64,000 nucleotides of DNA from Acrocarpospora pleiomorpha (GCF_009687885.1 NZ_BLAF01000011.1:62001-126000); one strand, 5' to 3'; numbered from the stretch's first letter, positions 1-9,627 are shown. A program made the numbers and translations. Notes: a model not told the origin generated them from the sequence alone.

Positions 1-779
<779 letters not shown>

Positions 780-1016
780 TTACCAACCCCGGACCACGAG
801 TTTACCCGTACTCGCAGTGACGACCCTCGCACTCAAAGTGCGCGAGCGCAAGCGCCGGAACCCAACCCCCAGGCCACAACCACGTACCGTGACCCCAGAA
901 GCCACAAAGCCACCACGACCTCTGGAAAGCCCAAACCGCGGGGATCTCCCGCAGGTTTGTCCAGGTATATGGCAATCACGAGGTTTTGAGAGAAGCGTCT
1001 GGGGAGGGGATGCATT

Positions 1017-1580
1017 ATGGATATTCCAGAACTTCATCAGCGCGCCATGGACGGCTTCGGAGAGCGTGTGCACGCCGTCGGCGAGGACCAGTGGGGCCTC
1101 AGCACGCCCTGCTCCGACTGGAACGTGCGCATGCTCGTCAACCACATCGCGGGCGAGAACATGTGGACGGCCCCGCTGATGGCCGGGCAGACGATCGCCG
1201 ACATGGGCGACTCCTTCGAGGGCGACCTGCTCGGCCCGGACCCGGTCAAGTCGTTCGACGCGTCCGCCGAGGAGGCCGTCATGGCCGTGCACGAGCCGGG
1301 CGCGATGGAGCGCACCGTGCACCTGTCCTTCGGCGACGTCCCCGGCTCCGAGTACGCGACGCAGCTCTTCGCCGACATCCTCATCCACAGCTGGGACCTG
1401 GCCAAGGCCACCGGCGGCGACCAGCGGCTCGACCCCGGGCTGGTCTCCGCCTGCGCGTCCTGGTTCGCCGAAGAGGAGAACGCCTACCGCTCGGCCGGGC
1501 TGATCGCGCCCCGGGTGGGCGTAACCGGCGACGCCGACCAGCAGACGCGCCTGCTCGCCGCGTTCGGCCGCCGCGCCTGA
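1017..1580 (+). CDS. TIGR03086-type DinB-like metal-binding protein
   Basis: A 187-residue single-domain protein of the actinomycete DinB/mycothiol-dependent maleylpyruvate isomerase superfamily (TIGR03086-like). Features seen are the N-terminal helix, the segment TPCSDWNVRMLVNHIAGEN with a candidate metal ligand at His43, and a later LIHSWDLA segment supplying the second histidine and an aspartate. These proteins form a four-helix bundle with a divalent metal and are often thiol-dependent isomerases or transferases, but the reaction is unknown for nearly all of them. The start is fixed by GGGGAGGGG seven bases upstream of the ATG. It is monocistronic and ends at a strong palindrome. No neighbour suggests a pathway. 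Confidence 0.8.
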   Translation: MDIPELHQRAMDGFGERVHAVGEDQWGLSTPCSDWNVRMLVNHIAGENMWTAPLMAGQTIADMGDSFEGDLLGPDPVKSFDASAEEAVMAVHEPGAMERTVHLSFGDVPGSEYATQLFADILIHSWDLAKATGGDQRLDPGLVSACASWFAEEENAYRSAGLIAPRVGVTGDADQQTRLLAAFGRRA

Positions 1581-1673
1581 GACCCGCGACGGCGAAGCCA
1601 CCTGCGACCGGCTGCCCGTGCCCAGCTTGGCTGGACGAAAAAAGGGGACGAACTGGGTTGGTGGGTGGAGCGC

Positions 1674-1716
1674 ACCCTGCCCGCCGCCCGAGAATCGCTC
1701 GGGTGGCGGGCAGGGT
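1674..1716. terminator. Palindromic bidirectional terminator, copy A of a repeated element
   Basis: Two 19-base arms, accctgcccgccgcccgag at 1674-1692 and its complement at 1698-1716, pair with one G-T wobble around a 5-base loop. It lies between two convergent genes (stop at 1580 and stop at 1731), so it can serve both. Both the stem and the trailing tgggatca recur at 9587-9634. Confidence 0.75.
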
Positions 1717-1730
1717 GGGATCATCCTGCG

Positions 1731-2402
1731 TCAGGATGGGTATCCGGCGACAGAGGGAAAGCTCATTCCGAGTCCTCCCGCGATGTGGCTCTCCAGGAGC
1801 GGCAGTAGCTGGCTGAGATCCCGGCGTTCCACGGCGCGCTGGTATTCGGCGAGGAGTTCCTCGTGCCGTTCGACGAGCCCTTCACGGCCTCGTTCGAGAG
1901 CGCCGTTGGAATGCAAAGCGAGTTCGATCTGGTCGCAGATCTGGGCGTAGTTGGCGACAAGTCGCCCGTTGCCCGAGGCTGCCACGAGCGCCTCATGAAA
2001 CTGACGGTCCGCGGCGACCATCGCGACCGAGTCCTGGTCGTTGACAGCTTCTCGAAGTCTTGACAGCGCGCTTTCCATTCCGCTGCTGCTGGCCGCCGAA
2101 CTGACGGACAGCCGGCAGGCCAGCCCTTCGAGCGCGAGCCGGACTCCGGCGAGGTCGGCCAGGTCCTGCGGGGTGAAGCTGGCCACGATGTACGACTTGT
2201 TGGGCGATTTCACTACGAGTCCGGACTGTTCCAGGGCGCGTAGCGCCTCTCGGACGGGAGCCCGGCTCACCTGCATCTGGGCGGCCAGCACCGAGTCACG
2301 GACGGCCTCTCCCGCGGGCAGCTCCCGAGCGAGTATCGCGAGGCGAAGCCGGTTGCGGATCTCGTCCACGAGGCTGCTCGCACGCACAACCTGCATCGTC
2401 AC
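1731..2402 (-). CDS. GntR-family (FadR/FCD subfamily) transcriptional regulator
   Basis: A winged-helix DNA-binding domain (the segment with SVLAAQMQVSRAPVREALRALEQSGLV) is followed by a helical FCD ligand domain with conserved metal/ligand positions (DRQFHEAL, a later SHIAGGL near the C-terminus). Such regulators usually repress a neighbouring operon and are released by a small organic acid. I place the start at the GTG at 2402, six bases after GGTGAGGAG. The frame is open to an ATG at 2459, but that start has no ribosome site and would bury one of the two operator palindromes in coding sequence. The gene is divergent from the aldolase operon it very likely controls. An ATG at 2396 is also possible. 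Confidence 0.9.
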   Translation of the reverse strand: MTMQVVRASSLVDEIRNRLRLAILARELPAGEAVRDSVLAAQMQVSRAPVREALRALEQSGLVVKSPNKSYIVASFTPQDLADLAGVRLALEGLACRLSVSSAASSSGMESALSRLREAVNDQDSVAMVAADRQFHEALVAASGNGRLVANYAQICDQIELALHSNGALERGREGLVERHEELLAEYQRAVERRDLSQLLPLLESHIAGGLGMSFPSVAGYPS

Positions 2403-2430
2403 AGTGGTCTCCTCACCCCGAACATCTTGA

Positions 2431-2446
2431 CGACTGTCGACAGTCG
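2431..2446. promoter_or_regulatory. Operator 1 for the GntR regulator (16-bp perfect palindrome)
   Basis: CGACTGTCGACAGTCG is a perfect 16-base palindrome with a TGTCGACA core, lying between the divergent regulator and aldolase genes. Its centre is 43 bases, close to four helical turns, from the core of the second site. That it is bound by the adjacent GntR protein is inference from position and symmetry. Confidence 0.6.
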
Positions 2447-2473
2447 ACGTTACAGTCACGTTTCGTCATCTGG

Positions 2474-2485
2474 CGACTGTCGACA
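2474..2485. promoter_or_regulatory. Operator 2 for the GntR regulator
   Basis: CGACTGTCGACA repeats the left arm and TGTCGACA core of the palindrome at 2431. It lies on the aldolase-operon side of the intergenic region, about 57 bases before that start codon. Confidence 0.55.
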
Positions 2486-2541
2486 ATTTTACCAGCCCGG
2501 CGCAGCGGACATCCCGCCCCGGGCCGACATGGAGGCGATTC

Positions 2542-3327
2542 ATGCCCCGTCCGCCGCAACGCGACTCACTGCGCGAAGCCCTGCATCGAGGTCCCGTCCT
2601 GGGGAGCTTCGTCAGCCTCGGTCATCCCGCGAGCGTCGAAATCCTCGCCTCCCGTGGATTCCAGACGCTGTGCATCGATGCCGAGCACGCGGCCCTCGGC
2701 CCCGCCGAGGTCGAATCCCTGATCCGAGCAGCCGACGCCGCCGGCGTGCCGAGCCTCGTGCGGGTCTCCGGCGTGGGTGCCGAGATCAACCGTGCCCTGG
2801 ACTCGGGGGCTTGCGGTGTGGTCGTCCCCCGCGTCGAGACGGCGAGCCAGGCCGCCGCCGCGGTCGCGGCCGTGCGGTATCCGCCCGCCGGCTCCCGAGG
2901 GGCGGGGCCAGGGCGCGCCTCCGCGTACGGCATGTCCCTCGCCGGCTACATCGCCTCAGCCAACGACGAGACGCTCCTGATCGTCCAAGTCGAGACGCAG
3001 CTGGGCCTGGACAACGTGGCGGAGATCGCCGCGGTCGACGGCATCGACGTCCTCTTCGTCGGCCCTGGAGATCTGGCGGTGTCACTCGGCGAGCCGGGTG
3101 GCTCCGCGGCGCACTCCGCCGCCGTCGAAAAAATCGTCGACGCCGCGCGGGCCGCCGGAGTCCGCAGCGGGATCTTCTGCCTCGACAGTGAGCAAGTCGA
3201 ACGCTGGGCCTCCGCCGGCGTCCACCTCTTCCTTCTCGGCGGAGACCTGTTGTTCCTCGGCTCGACCGCGTCAACCGCGTTCGACGCCGCCGCCGAGAAG
3301 CTCGCCTCGATCGCGGCGGCACGATGA
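2542..3327 (+). CDS. HpcH/HpaI-family class II aldolase
   Basis: A 261-residue TIM-barrel aldolase of the 2-keto-3-deoxy-acid/HpaI family. These metal-dependent enzymes split 4-hydroxy-2-oxo acids into pyruvate and an aldehyde. Visible family residues are the catalytic His49 in CIDAEHAALG, the arginine in LVRVSG, the metal-binding glutamate in VQVETQLG (about residue 152) and the aspartate in VGPGDLAVSLG. GGAGG eight bases upstream fixes the ATG. The stop overlaps the next start by four bases (ATGA), so it is translationally coupled to the dehydrogenase. Together they suggest catabolism of a hydroxy- or oxo-acid taken up by the importer encoded downstream. The exact substrate cannot be read from sequence. 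Confidence 0.88.
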   Translation: MPRPPQRDSLREALHRGPVLGSFVSLGHPASVEILASRGFQTLCIDAEHAALGPAEVESLIRAADAAGVPSLVRVSGVGAEINRALDSGACGVVVPRVETASQAAAAVAAVRYPPAGSRGAGPGRASAYGMSLAGYIASANDETLLIVQVETQLGLDNVAEIAAVDGIDVLFVGPGDLAVSLGEPGGSAAHSAAVEKIVDAARAAGVRSGIFCLDSEQVERWASAGVHLFLLGGDLLFLGSTASTAFDAAAEKLASIAAAR

Positions 3328-4280
3328 ACGGGCTCGTCATTCGCACCGACGGCCTGCTCACCGTCGAACCCGAGGATGTGCAGGTCCTGCTCGACGCCGA
3401 CCTGCAGTACCGCGAGGTCACGTGCCTCACGGAAGACGAGCTGATCGAGCACTGCGGAGCCGCCCACGGCCTGCTCGTCCTGCGTGAGCCGATCACCGAT
3501 CGCGTCCTTGCCGCCCTCCCGGACTGCAAGGTCGTGGCCCGGTTCGGAGTCGGGGTGGACACCGTCGACCTCGACGCCGCGACACGCCGCGGCGTCCGCG
3601 TCGTCAACGTCCCCGATGCCAACGCGCCCGAGGTCGCCGCCCACGCGATCGCGATGATCATGGCGCTGGTACGGCGCCTGCCGCATTTCGACCGTGCCGT
3701 CCGGTCCGGTGTCTGGAGCTATCTGCAAAGCGGGCGAGGCATGCGCAGGCTCGACCGCCTCGTGCTGGGCGTCGTCGGCTTCGGCCGCACCGGACGCCGG
3801 GTCGCCGACAGCGCTCGCGCGCTGGGCTTCTCCGTGATCGTCCACGACCCGTACGCGGCGCCCGGAGCTCTGGCACAGGCAGGGCACACAGCCGTGAGCT
3901 TCAACGAGCTCACGACCGCCGCGGACGTCATCTCGCTCCACCTCCCGCTGACGCCCGAGACGGAAAACCTGGTCAGCGCCCACGTCATCGAGGAGATGAA
4001 GACCGGCGCGATCGTGGTCAACGTCTCGCGCGGCAGACTCGTCGACGAATCGGCCCTCAGCGCGGCGCTCGCCTCGGGGCACCTGTCGGGCGCCGGTCTG
4101 GACACGCTCGCCGCTGAGCCGGTAGAGCCCGGCTCGCCGTTGCTCGCCCTCGACAACGTCATCCTGACCCCCCACGCGGGCCACTACTCAACCGAGTCGT
4201 ACCGGGAGACCGTGCACCGCGCCTTCGCGGACGTCGCCCGGGTTCTTCGTGGCGAAGCGCCCCGTAACCCCCTCAACTAA
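3324..4280 (+). CDS. D-isomer-specific 2-hydroxyacid dehydrogenase
   Basis: A 318-residue NAD(P)-dependent oxidoreductase of the phosphoglycerate dehydrogenase/glyoxylate reductase family, interconverting a D-2-hydroxy acid and a 2-oxo acid. The NAD-binding glycine motif is in LGVVGFGRTGRRVADSA (about residues 148-162), followed by an aspartate at the end of the second strand (VHDPYA). The catalytic Arg is in NVSRGRLVDE (about 237), the Glu in AAEPVEPGS and the His in LTPHAGHYS (about 284). It overlaps the aldolase stop by four bases. Operon context argues for a catabolic role on an uncommon hydroxy acid rather than serine biosynthesis. The C-terminal ACT domain of SerA is absent. Confidence 0.9.
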   Translation: MNGLVIRTDGLLTVEPEDVQVLLDADLQYREVTCLTEDELIEHCGAAHGLLVLREPITDRVLAALPDCKVVARFGVGVDTVDLDAATRRGVRVVNVPDANAPEVAAHAIAMIMALVRRLPHFDRAVRSGVWSYLQSGRGMRRLDRLVLGVVGFGRTGRRVADSARALGFSVIVHDPYAAPGALAQAGHTAVSFNELTTAADVISLHLPLTPETENLVSAHVIEEMKTGAIVVNVSRGRLVDESALSAALASGHLSGAGLDTLAAEPVEPGSPLLALDNVILTPHAGHYSTESYRETVHRAFADVARVLRGEAPRNPLN

Positions 4281-4304
4281 CGGCTCAATTCAAAGGAGAA
4301 AGCA

Positions 4305-5456
4305 GTGAGGCGTGCACGAATTCCGGTGGCGCTCGCCAGCGCCCTGATCATGCTGAGCGCATGCGCCTCCAACGGGGGCGACTCGGGGTCGGACGACGGT
4401 GTGCTGCGTATCGGGCTCATCAACCCGGTCACCGGTGCGGCATCCTTCGCCGGCATACCCGTACAACGGGGCACCCAGATCGCGGTGGATGAGATCAACT
4501 CGTCGGGATACCTCGGCAACGGCCGGCGCCTGGAGCTGACCAGCGACGACTCCGCCGGTGACCCGGCGAAGGCCATCGCGCAGTTCCGCGGGTACGACAG
4601 TGCCGGCTACCTCGCGGTGGTCTGCTGCACGGTCTCCACCGAGGCCGGGTCGCTGGGACCGTTGATCAAGAAGGCCGGACTCCCGACCGTGGTCAACGGG
4701 GCCACCCTCCCTGGGCTCAGCGCGCCCCCGTACCTCTACCGCACCATCGCCCTGCCCTCCAGCCCGGGCGGCATGTACGACCAGCTCATCGACGCCGCGG
4801 CCGCGCAGTACGCGCCGAAGACCGCCGTGCTCGCCGTGACCGCCGACAACGGCGGCCAGGTCGACGACGGCAAGATATGGGCCGCCGCCCTCGAACGCAA
4901 CGGCGTCGACATCCTCCAGACCATCGACACGTTCACCTCGGACACGGACTTCTCCGCCACGGCGACCAAGGTCATCAACGCCAAGCCCGACGTCCTGGTC
5001 GAAAGCATGCTGGGCTCCAAGTCGGCCCTGCTCACCAAGGCTCTGCGCGATCGCGGATTCCAAGGCCGCATCCTGTCCAGCTACGGCGTGGCGACCGCGC
5101 CGATCTTCAAGGCCGGCGGGTCGGCGATGGCGGGAACCATCTTCCCCATCCCCTTCACCCCGCTCGCGGACAATGACGCCACCCGCAAGTTCGTCAACCT
5201 GTTCAAGCAGGCGTACGGGGTCGAACCCGACCTGTTCGCCGCACAGGGGTACAACGCCGTACGGTTCATCGCCGAAGGCATCAAGAAGACGGGAACCACC
5301 GACCGGGCCACCCTGGCCAAGGCGCTCTCGGAGATCCAGTCGTTCCAGTCCGTATCAGGCAGCACCTACACCATGCAGAACGGCCAGGCGGTTCTGTCCG
5401 ACAAGGTGGGGTTCCTGCAATGGAACGCCGACGGCACCCAGCGGCTCTGGCCGTAA
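4305..5456 (+). CDS. Liv-type ABC transporter substrate-binding lipoprotein
   Basis: A 383-residue periplasmic-binding protein type I (Peripla_BP_6, LivK-like). The N-terminus is a lipoprotein signal peptide with lipobox LSAC, so the mature protein is anchored outside the membrane. Start is a GTG with AAAGGAGAAA just upstream. It binds the substrate delivered to the two permeases encoded directly downstream. Related proteins bind branched-chain amino acids, amides, or aromatic and dicarboxylic acids. The neighbouring aldolase and dehydrogenase make an organic acid the likeliest ligand, by inference. It is the third gene of an eight-gene operon running to 9571. Confidence 0.9.
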   Translation: MRRARIPVALASALIMLSACASNGGDSGSDDGVLRIGLINPVTGAASFAGIPVQRGTQIAVDEINSSGYLGNGRRLELTSDDSAGDPAKAIAQFRGYDSAGYLAVVCCTVSTEAGSLGPLIKKAGLPTVVNGATLPGLSAPPYLYRTIALPSSPGGMYDQLIDAAAAQYAPKTAVLAVTADNGGQVDDGKIWAAALERNGVDILQTIDTFTSDTDFSATATKVINAKPDVLVESMLGSKSALLTKALRDRGFQGRILSSYGVATAPIFKAGGSAMAGTIFPIPFTPLADNDATRKFVNLFKQAYGVEPDLFAAQGYNAVRFIAEGIKKTGTTDRATLAKALSEIQSFQSVSGSTYTMQNGQAVLSDKVGFLQWNADGTQRLWP

Positions 5457-5475
5457 CGCCAAACCAGGGGCACGC

Positions 5476-6363
5476 ATGGACCTCTTCATCCAGCAGTTGA
5501 TCAACGGCGTCGCGCTCGGCGCCCTCTACGCCCTCTTCGCCATCGGATTCGGCTTGATATTCGCCAAGATGGGCATCCTGAACGTCGCTCATGGCACCTT
5601 CGCCACGTGGGGCGTCATCGCCGCCTACGAACTGCTCGCCCATGCCGACGTCCCGTTCGCCGTCGCCGTCGTGGCGGCCGTCCTCGCGTCCGCCGCCACC
5701 GGCCTCGTCGCCGAACTCTGCGCCTTCCGCCCGCTGCGCCACAAGAACGCCGGGATGCTCGGCAGCATCATCGTCGCGATCGGCGTCTGGATCATCCTGC
5801 TGAACCTGGCCGAGGCCGTTCTCGGCCCGGACCCCGTCGCGCTGCCGGAGGACGCCTTTCCCAGCCGAGCCCTCTACCTGTGGGGGTTCCAGATCCCGCC
5901 CATCTACCTGTTGAACATCATCACGCTCGCCGTCGTCTCCCTGGGACTGGGCAGCTTCCTGCAACGCACCCGCTTCGGTGCGGCCATCCGCACCGTGGGT
6001 ATCCAGCCGCAATCGGCGGCGATCGTGGGAGTGAACACCCGGCTGGTGTTCGCCGTGACCGCCGTGCTCGCCGCGGGGGTCGCGGGTCTCGCCGGCATCC
6101 TCACCGCCGTGACCACCAACAACGTGTCGTTCACCGTGGGCGAGGGTTTGCTCCTCAAGGGCTTCGCCGCCGTCGTCATCGGCGGATTCGGCAACCTCCG
6201 CGGCGCGGTCCTCGGTGGACTCGCCATCGGCGTCATCGAAATCATGACCCTCCAGTACCTGTCATCGACCTTCCGAGAGGCCATCACCTTCGGTCTGCTC
6301 CTCCTCTTCCTGGTCGTCAGGCCACAAGGCCTCTTCGGCGAGGTCCAGGTGACGCGAGCATGA
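5476..6363 (+). CDS. LivH-type branched-chain ABC permease
   Basis: A 295-residue integral membrane permease with about eight hydrophobic segments and the LivH/BPD_transp_2 loop near residues 225-250 (GVNTRLVFAVTAVLAAG... VIGGFGNLRGAVLGG). The frame is open far upstream of this start, but the ATG at 5476 follows CCAGGGG, lies 19 bases after the preceding stop and opens with the typical MDLFIQQLINGVALGALYAL. The stop overlaps the next start by four bases. It forms half of the heterodimeric membrane pore. Confidence 0.92.
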   Translation: MDLFIQQLINGVALGALYALFAIGFGLIFAKMGILNVAHGTFATWGVIAAYELLAHADVPFAVAVVAAVLASAATGLVAELCAFRPLRHKNAGMLGSIIVAIGVWIILLNLAEAVLGPDPVALPEDAFPSRALYLWGFQIPPIYLLNIITLAVVSLGLGSFLQRTRFGAAIRTVGIQPQSAAIVGVNTRLVFAVTAVLAAGVAGLAGILTAVTTNNVSFTVGEGLLLKGFAAVVIGGFGNLRGAVLGGLAIGVIEIMTLQYLSSTFREAITFGLLLLFLVVRPQGLFGEVQVTRA

Positions 6364-7223
6364 ACACCGCGTCCCTGATCTCGACACTCGAGTTCGGCGT
6401 CGTCTTCGGCCTGCTGGCGCTCAGCATGTTCGCCTCGCTCAACACCGGCGTGCTGAGCATGGCCAGCGTGTCGTTCGCCGCCTGCGGCGCGTTCCTGTGC
6501 GGCCGCCTCGCCGCCACAACCGCCATGCCCGGGTGGGCCCTGCTGATCGCGGGGTCGGTTCTCGGTGCTGTGGTGGCAGGGGTGGTCAGCCTGTTCATCC
6601 TGCATCTCAGCAGCCACTACATCGCCATGGTGACCATCGCGGTCCTGCTCATGACCAGGGTCGCCGTGCTCAACCTGCCCGCTGTCACGGGCGGGGTCAA
6701 CGGCATGTCGATACCGGTCGAGCTTGGTTACCCGTACATACTGGCCACCCTGGCCATCTGCGTCTGGACGTTTTCCCGGCTCCGGCGCTCGCGTTACGGT
6801 CTGGCAGCCGAGACCGTCCGCGAAGACACCGTCGTCGCCGCGACACTGGGCATCAACACGCGCTGGATTCAGACGGTGAGTTTCATCATCAGCGGGTTCA
6901 TCGGTGGCGCCGCCGGCGTCCTGCTCGCCTCCCTCTACGCGTACGTCGACGCCGACACCTTCTTCCTCAACCTGGCCTTCGTGGGCCTGGCCGCCGTGGT
7001 GCTCGGCGGAGGCTTCCACTGGCTCGGAGCCCTCGTCGGCGGTGTGGTCTTCACGCTCATCCCCGAGCTGTTGCGAGGAATGGTCGACCAAGCCGATCAG
7101 ATCATCAACGGCGTGATCCTCGTCGTCATCATGATCTTCCTTCCGCGCGGCCTGATCGACCCCGCTCGCCGGCGTCCACGCACAGTTCACGCCGGCAGCG
7201 ACCGCGAGGAGGACCACACGTGA
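6360..7223 (+). CDS. LivM-type branched-chain ABC permease
   Basis: A 287-residue membrane permease, partner of the preceding LivH-type protein. It has hydrophobic helices throughout and the characteristic cytoplasmic loop with SRYGLAAETVREDTVVAATLGIN. A second conserved stretch, AFVGLAAVVLGGGFHWLGALVGG, near residue 205 contacts the ATPases. The ATG overlaps the previous stop (ATGA), indicating coupling. The last codons overlap the start of the LivG-type ATPase gene. Confidence 0.92.
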   Translation: MNTASLISTLEFGVVFGLLALSMFASLNTGVLSMASVSFAACGAFLCGRLAATTAMPGWALLIAGSVLGAVVAGVVSLFILHLSSHYIAMVTIAVLLMTRVAVLNLPAVTGGVNGMSIPVELGYPYILATLAICVWTFSRLRRSRYGLAAETVREDTVVAATLGINTRWIQTVSFIISGFIGGAAGVLLASLYAYVDADTFFLNLAFVGLAAVVLGGGFHWLGALVGGVVFTLIPELLRGMVDQADQIINGVILVVIMIFLPRGLIDPARRRPRTVHAGSDREEDHT

Positions 7224-8014
7224 ACCAGTCAACCGTCCAAGACTCCCCGCCGGCGATCCGCACCGCCGGACTCACCAGGCAGTTCGGCGGCCTCCACGCC
7301 GTCGACGACGTCCACCTCACCGTGCCGAGCGGAGCCATCTTCGGCATCGTCGGCCCCAACGGCGCGGGCAAGACAACCTTCCTCAACCTGGTCAACGGCA
7401 TCATCCGCCGCACCCGCGGGGACATCGAGCTGCTGGGAACGCGGACCAGCGCCTTCGCCACCCACCAGGTGGCCCGGCTCGGCGTCGCACGCACCTTCCA
7501 AACGATCAAGCTTATCCCCGGCCTCAACGTCGTCGAGTCCGTCGTCGCCGGCCGGTACCGGGTGCGCCGCGACACCGTCCTGTCCGCCGTGCTCAGCCTG
7601 CCCGGCGAGCGACGCGCGCGCCGGGAGAACGAATCACGGGCACGCGAACTCCTCCAGCTCGTCGGGCTCGACGTCCCTCCCGATCGGCCCGCGACCTCCT
7701 TGTCGTACGGGGAACAGAGACGCCTGGAGATCGCCCGGGCCCTCGCCACCGAACCCACACTGCTCCTGCTGGACGAGCCGACGGCCGGGATGAACGCCCG
7801 GGAATCCACCGCACTCGGCGAGCTGATGCTCGCCCTGCGCGACAGGGGCCTCACCCTCGTCATGGTCGAGCACAACATGAGCCTGGTCCGCAAGTACTGC
7901 ACCCTGTCCGCGGTGCTGAACTCCGGAACCCTGCTGACCACCGGCCCACCCGACAGCTGCCTCGACGATCCCCGCGTCCAGGAGGCCTACTTCGGGAGAG
8001 CCGAACATGCTTGA
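7220..8014 (+). CDS. LivG-type ABC ATPase
   Basis: A 264-residue nucleotide-binding subunit. Walker A is GPNGAGKT, the signature is LSYGEQRRLEIARAL, Walker B is LLLLDEPTAGM, and the switch histidine is in MVEHNMS. The LivG hallmark C-terminal extension (DDPRVQEAYFG) is present. GTG start at 7220 with GAGGAGGA upstream, overlapping the permease stop by four bases. It energises import together with the LivF-type subunit that follows. Confidence 0.93.
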   Translation: MNQSTVQDSPPAIRTAGLTRQFGGLHAVDDVHLTVPSGAIFGIVGPNGAGKTTFLNLVNGIIRRTRGDIELLGTRTSAFATHQVARLGVARTFQTIKLIPGLNVVESVVAGRYRVRRDTVLSAVLSLPGERRARRENESRARELLQLVGLDVPPDRPATSLSYGEQRRLEIARALATEPTLLLLDEPTAGMNARESTALGELMLALRDRGLTLVMVEHNMSLVRKYCTLSAVLNSGTLLTTGPPDSCLDDPRVQEAYFGRAEHA

Positions 8015-8711
8015 CGTCAACGACCTCTGGGTGTCGTACGGCGGCATCTCCGCCGTACGGGGCATCCGCGTCACCGTCGAACCCGGATCGCTCGTCGCCC
8101 TGATCGGATCCAACGGCGCGGGTAAGTCCACCACGCTCAACGCCATCGCCGGGTTGACCAGGCCACGGTCGGGAACCGTGACGTTCCGCGGCGAGAACGT
8201 CACCGGATGGACCACCCACAACCTCGTCAGAGCCGGCCTGGTCCTCGTGCCGGAAGGCCGCATGGTCGCCGCCCCGCTCTCGGTGCGGGAAAACCTCCAG
8301 CAGGCCCGCTACTCCAAGAGGCTCTCCTCCGGCGAGTTCACCGACCGCTACGACCAGGCGATGACCCTGTTCCCCGTGCTGGGAAAACGCTCCTCCCAGG
8401 TCGCCGGCTCGCTGTCCGGAGGAGAGCAGCAGATGCTCGCCCTGGCCCGCGCGCTGCTCACCGGACCTGATCTGCTGCTGCTCGACGAACCATCCATGGG
8501 ACTCGCCCCCGTCATGGTCGACGCCGTCTTCGACGCGATCCGAACAATCCACACCGACGGCATGACGATCCTGCTCGTCGAGCAGAACGCCGAACTCGCC
8601 ATGGACCTCTGCGACCAGGCGATCGTCATGCAGCGCGGCGAGCTGATCACCAGCGGGCAACCTGACGACCTGCTCTCCGACGGCTCCCTCCGATCCATGT
8701 TCCTCTCCTGA
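8007..8711 (+). CDS. LivF-type ABC ATPase
   Basis: A 234-residue second ATPase of the importer. Walker A GSNGAGKST, signature LSGGEQQMLALARAL, Walker B LLLLDEPSMGL and the motif LLVEQNAELAM are typical of LivF. The start lies inside the end of the LivG-type gene (8-base overlap). With the binding protein and two permeases this completes a five-component system. Confidence 0.93.
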   Translation: MLDVNDLWVSYGGISAVRGIRVTVEPGSLVALIGSNGAGKSTTLNAIAGLTRPRSGTVTFRGENVTGWTTHNLVRAGLVLVPEGRMVAAPLSVRENLQQARYSKRLSSGEFTDRYDQAMTLFPVLGKRSSQVAGSLSGGEQQMLALARALLTGPDLLLLDEPSMGLAPVMVDAVFDAIRTIHTDGMTILLVEQNAELAMDLCDQAIVMQRGELITSGQPDDLLSDGSLRSMFLS

Positions 8712-8725
8712 AGTTAGAGGGTTTG

Positions 8726-9571
8726 ATGACCGACATCGTCGACTTCCGCCTCCGGCCACCAGTAGGCGGGTTCCTCACCAACGACCTGATGTACACGGTT
8801 CCCGCGCGGACGGCGCACATCGCCGAAGTGTGCGGCATGGGCGCGCCGACAGCCGTCCTGCACTCACGCAGCCTCCAGGACACCATCGCCGAAATGGACG
8901 CCGCGGGCGTGGCCCTCGGCGTGGTGCCGGGGCGGCGGGGATCAGAACAGGGCGACGTCCCCAACGAGGACATCGTGAAACTCGTCACCGACCACCCGGA
9001 CCGTTTCGTCGGCTACGCCGGCGTCGACCTCACCGACCCGGCGACCGCCGCGCAGCAGGCGCAGGAAGCGCTCCGGACCCCGGCCTTCCGCGGCCTCATG
9101 CTCGAGCCCGGCCTGGCGACCCCGGTTCTCGCGCCCGACGACCCCCGCCTGGATCCTCTCTACGAGGTCGCGACCTCCCGCCGAGCGCCGGTGGCCATCA
9201 TGTTCGGCGGGAACGCGGGTCCAGATGTCGGGTTCACCAGCCCGCTGGCCATCGACAACCTCGCCAGGCGCCACCCCGGGCTTCGCATCATCCTCGTTCA
9301 CGGAGGGTGGCCCTGGGTGCCGCAGGTCATCCACGTGGCGTACCGGCGGCGGAACATCTACCTTGAGCCTGACATCTATCTGTTCGGGATGGCCGGATGG
9401 CGAGACTACGTCGACGCCGGCAACACGTACCTGAAGGACCGCCTGCTCTTTGCCAGCGACTTCCCGTACCTGCCGCTCCAGGCATCGGTTCGCCGGTTCG
9501 AGGAGATGTTCGACAAGCGCGTCCTCCCGCGCCTGCTGGGCGAGAACGCCCGGGAGCTCCTCACCGCCTGA
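8726..9571 (+). CDS. Amidohydrolase_2-family TIM-barrel protein with altered metal site
   Basis: A 281-residue protein that aligns by pattern with the amidohydrolase_2/2-pyrone-4,6-dicarboxylate lactonase group. It has the family strands and late motifs (RIILVHGGWPWVPQVI, RLLFASDFPYLP), where the histidine and the final aspartate are expected. The N-terminal HxH metal motif is replaced by DFRLRPP, so the usual first metal site is missing. Start at ATG 8726 after AGAGG; an in-frame TTG immediately precedes it. It is the last gene of the importer operon and ends in a strong terminator. A hydrolase or decarboxylase acting on the imported acid is plausible. The missing ligands mean I would not assign a reaction. 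Confidence 0.78.
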   Translation: MTDIVDFRLRPPVGGFLTNDLMYTVPARTAHIAEVCGMGAPTAVLHSRSLQDTIAEMDAAGVALGVVPGRRGSEQGDVPNEDIVKLVTDHPDRFVGYAGVDLTDPATAAQQAQEALRTPAFRGLMLEPGLATPVLAPDDPRLDPLYEVATSRRAPVAIMFGGNAGPDVGFTSPLAIDNLARRHPGLRIILVHGGWPWVPQVIHVAYRRRNIYLEPDIYLFGMAGWRDYVDAGNTYLKDRLLFASDFPYLPLQASVRRFEEMFDKRVLPRLLGENARELLTA

Positions 9572-9586
9572 CGCGATGGAAGCGCG

Positions 9587-9627
9587 CCCTGCCCGCCGCC
9601 CGAGGATTGCTCGGGCGGCGGGCAGGG
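9587..9627. terminator. Palindromic bidirectional terminator, copy B of a repeated element
   Basis: A perfect 18-bp stem (ccctgcccgccgcccgag, 9587-9604, with its complement at 9610-9627) and a 5-base loop. It is almost identical to the hairpin at 1674-1716, including flanking bases. It lies between the end of the importer operon and the end of the convergent beta-helix gene. Confidence 0.8.
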
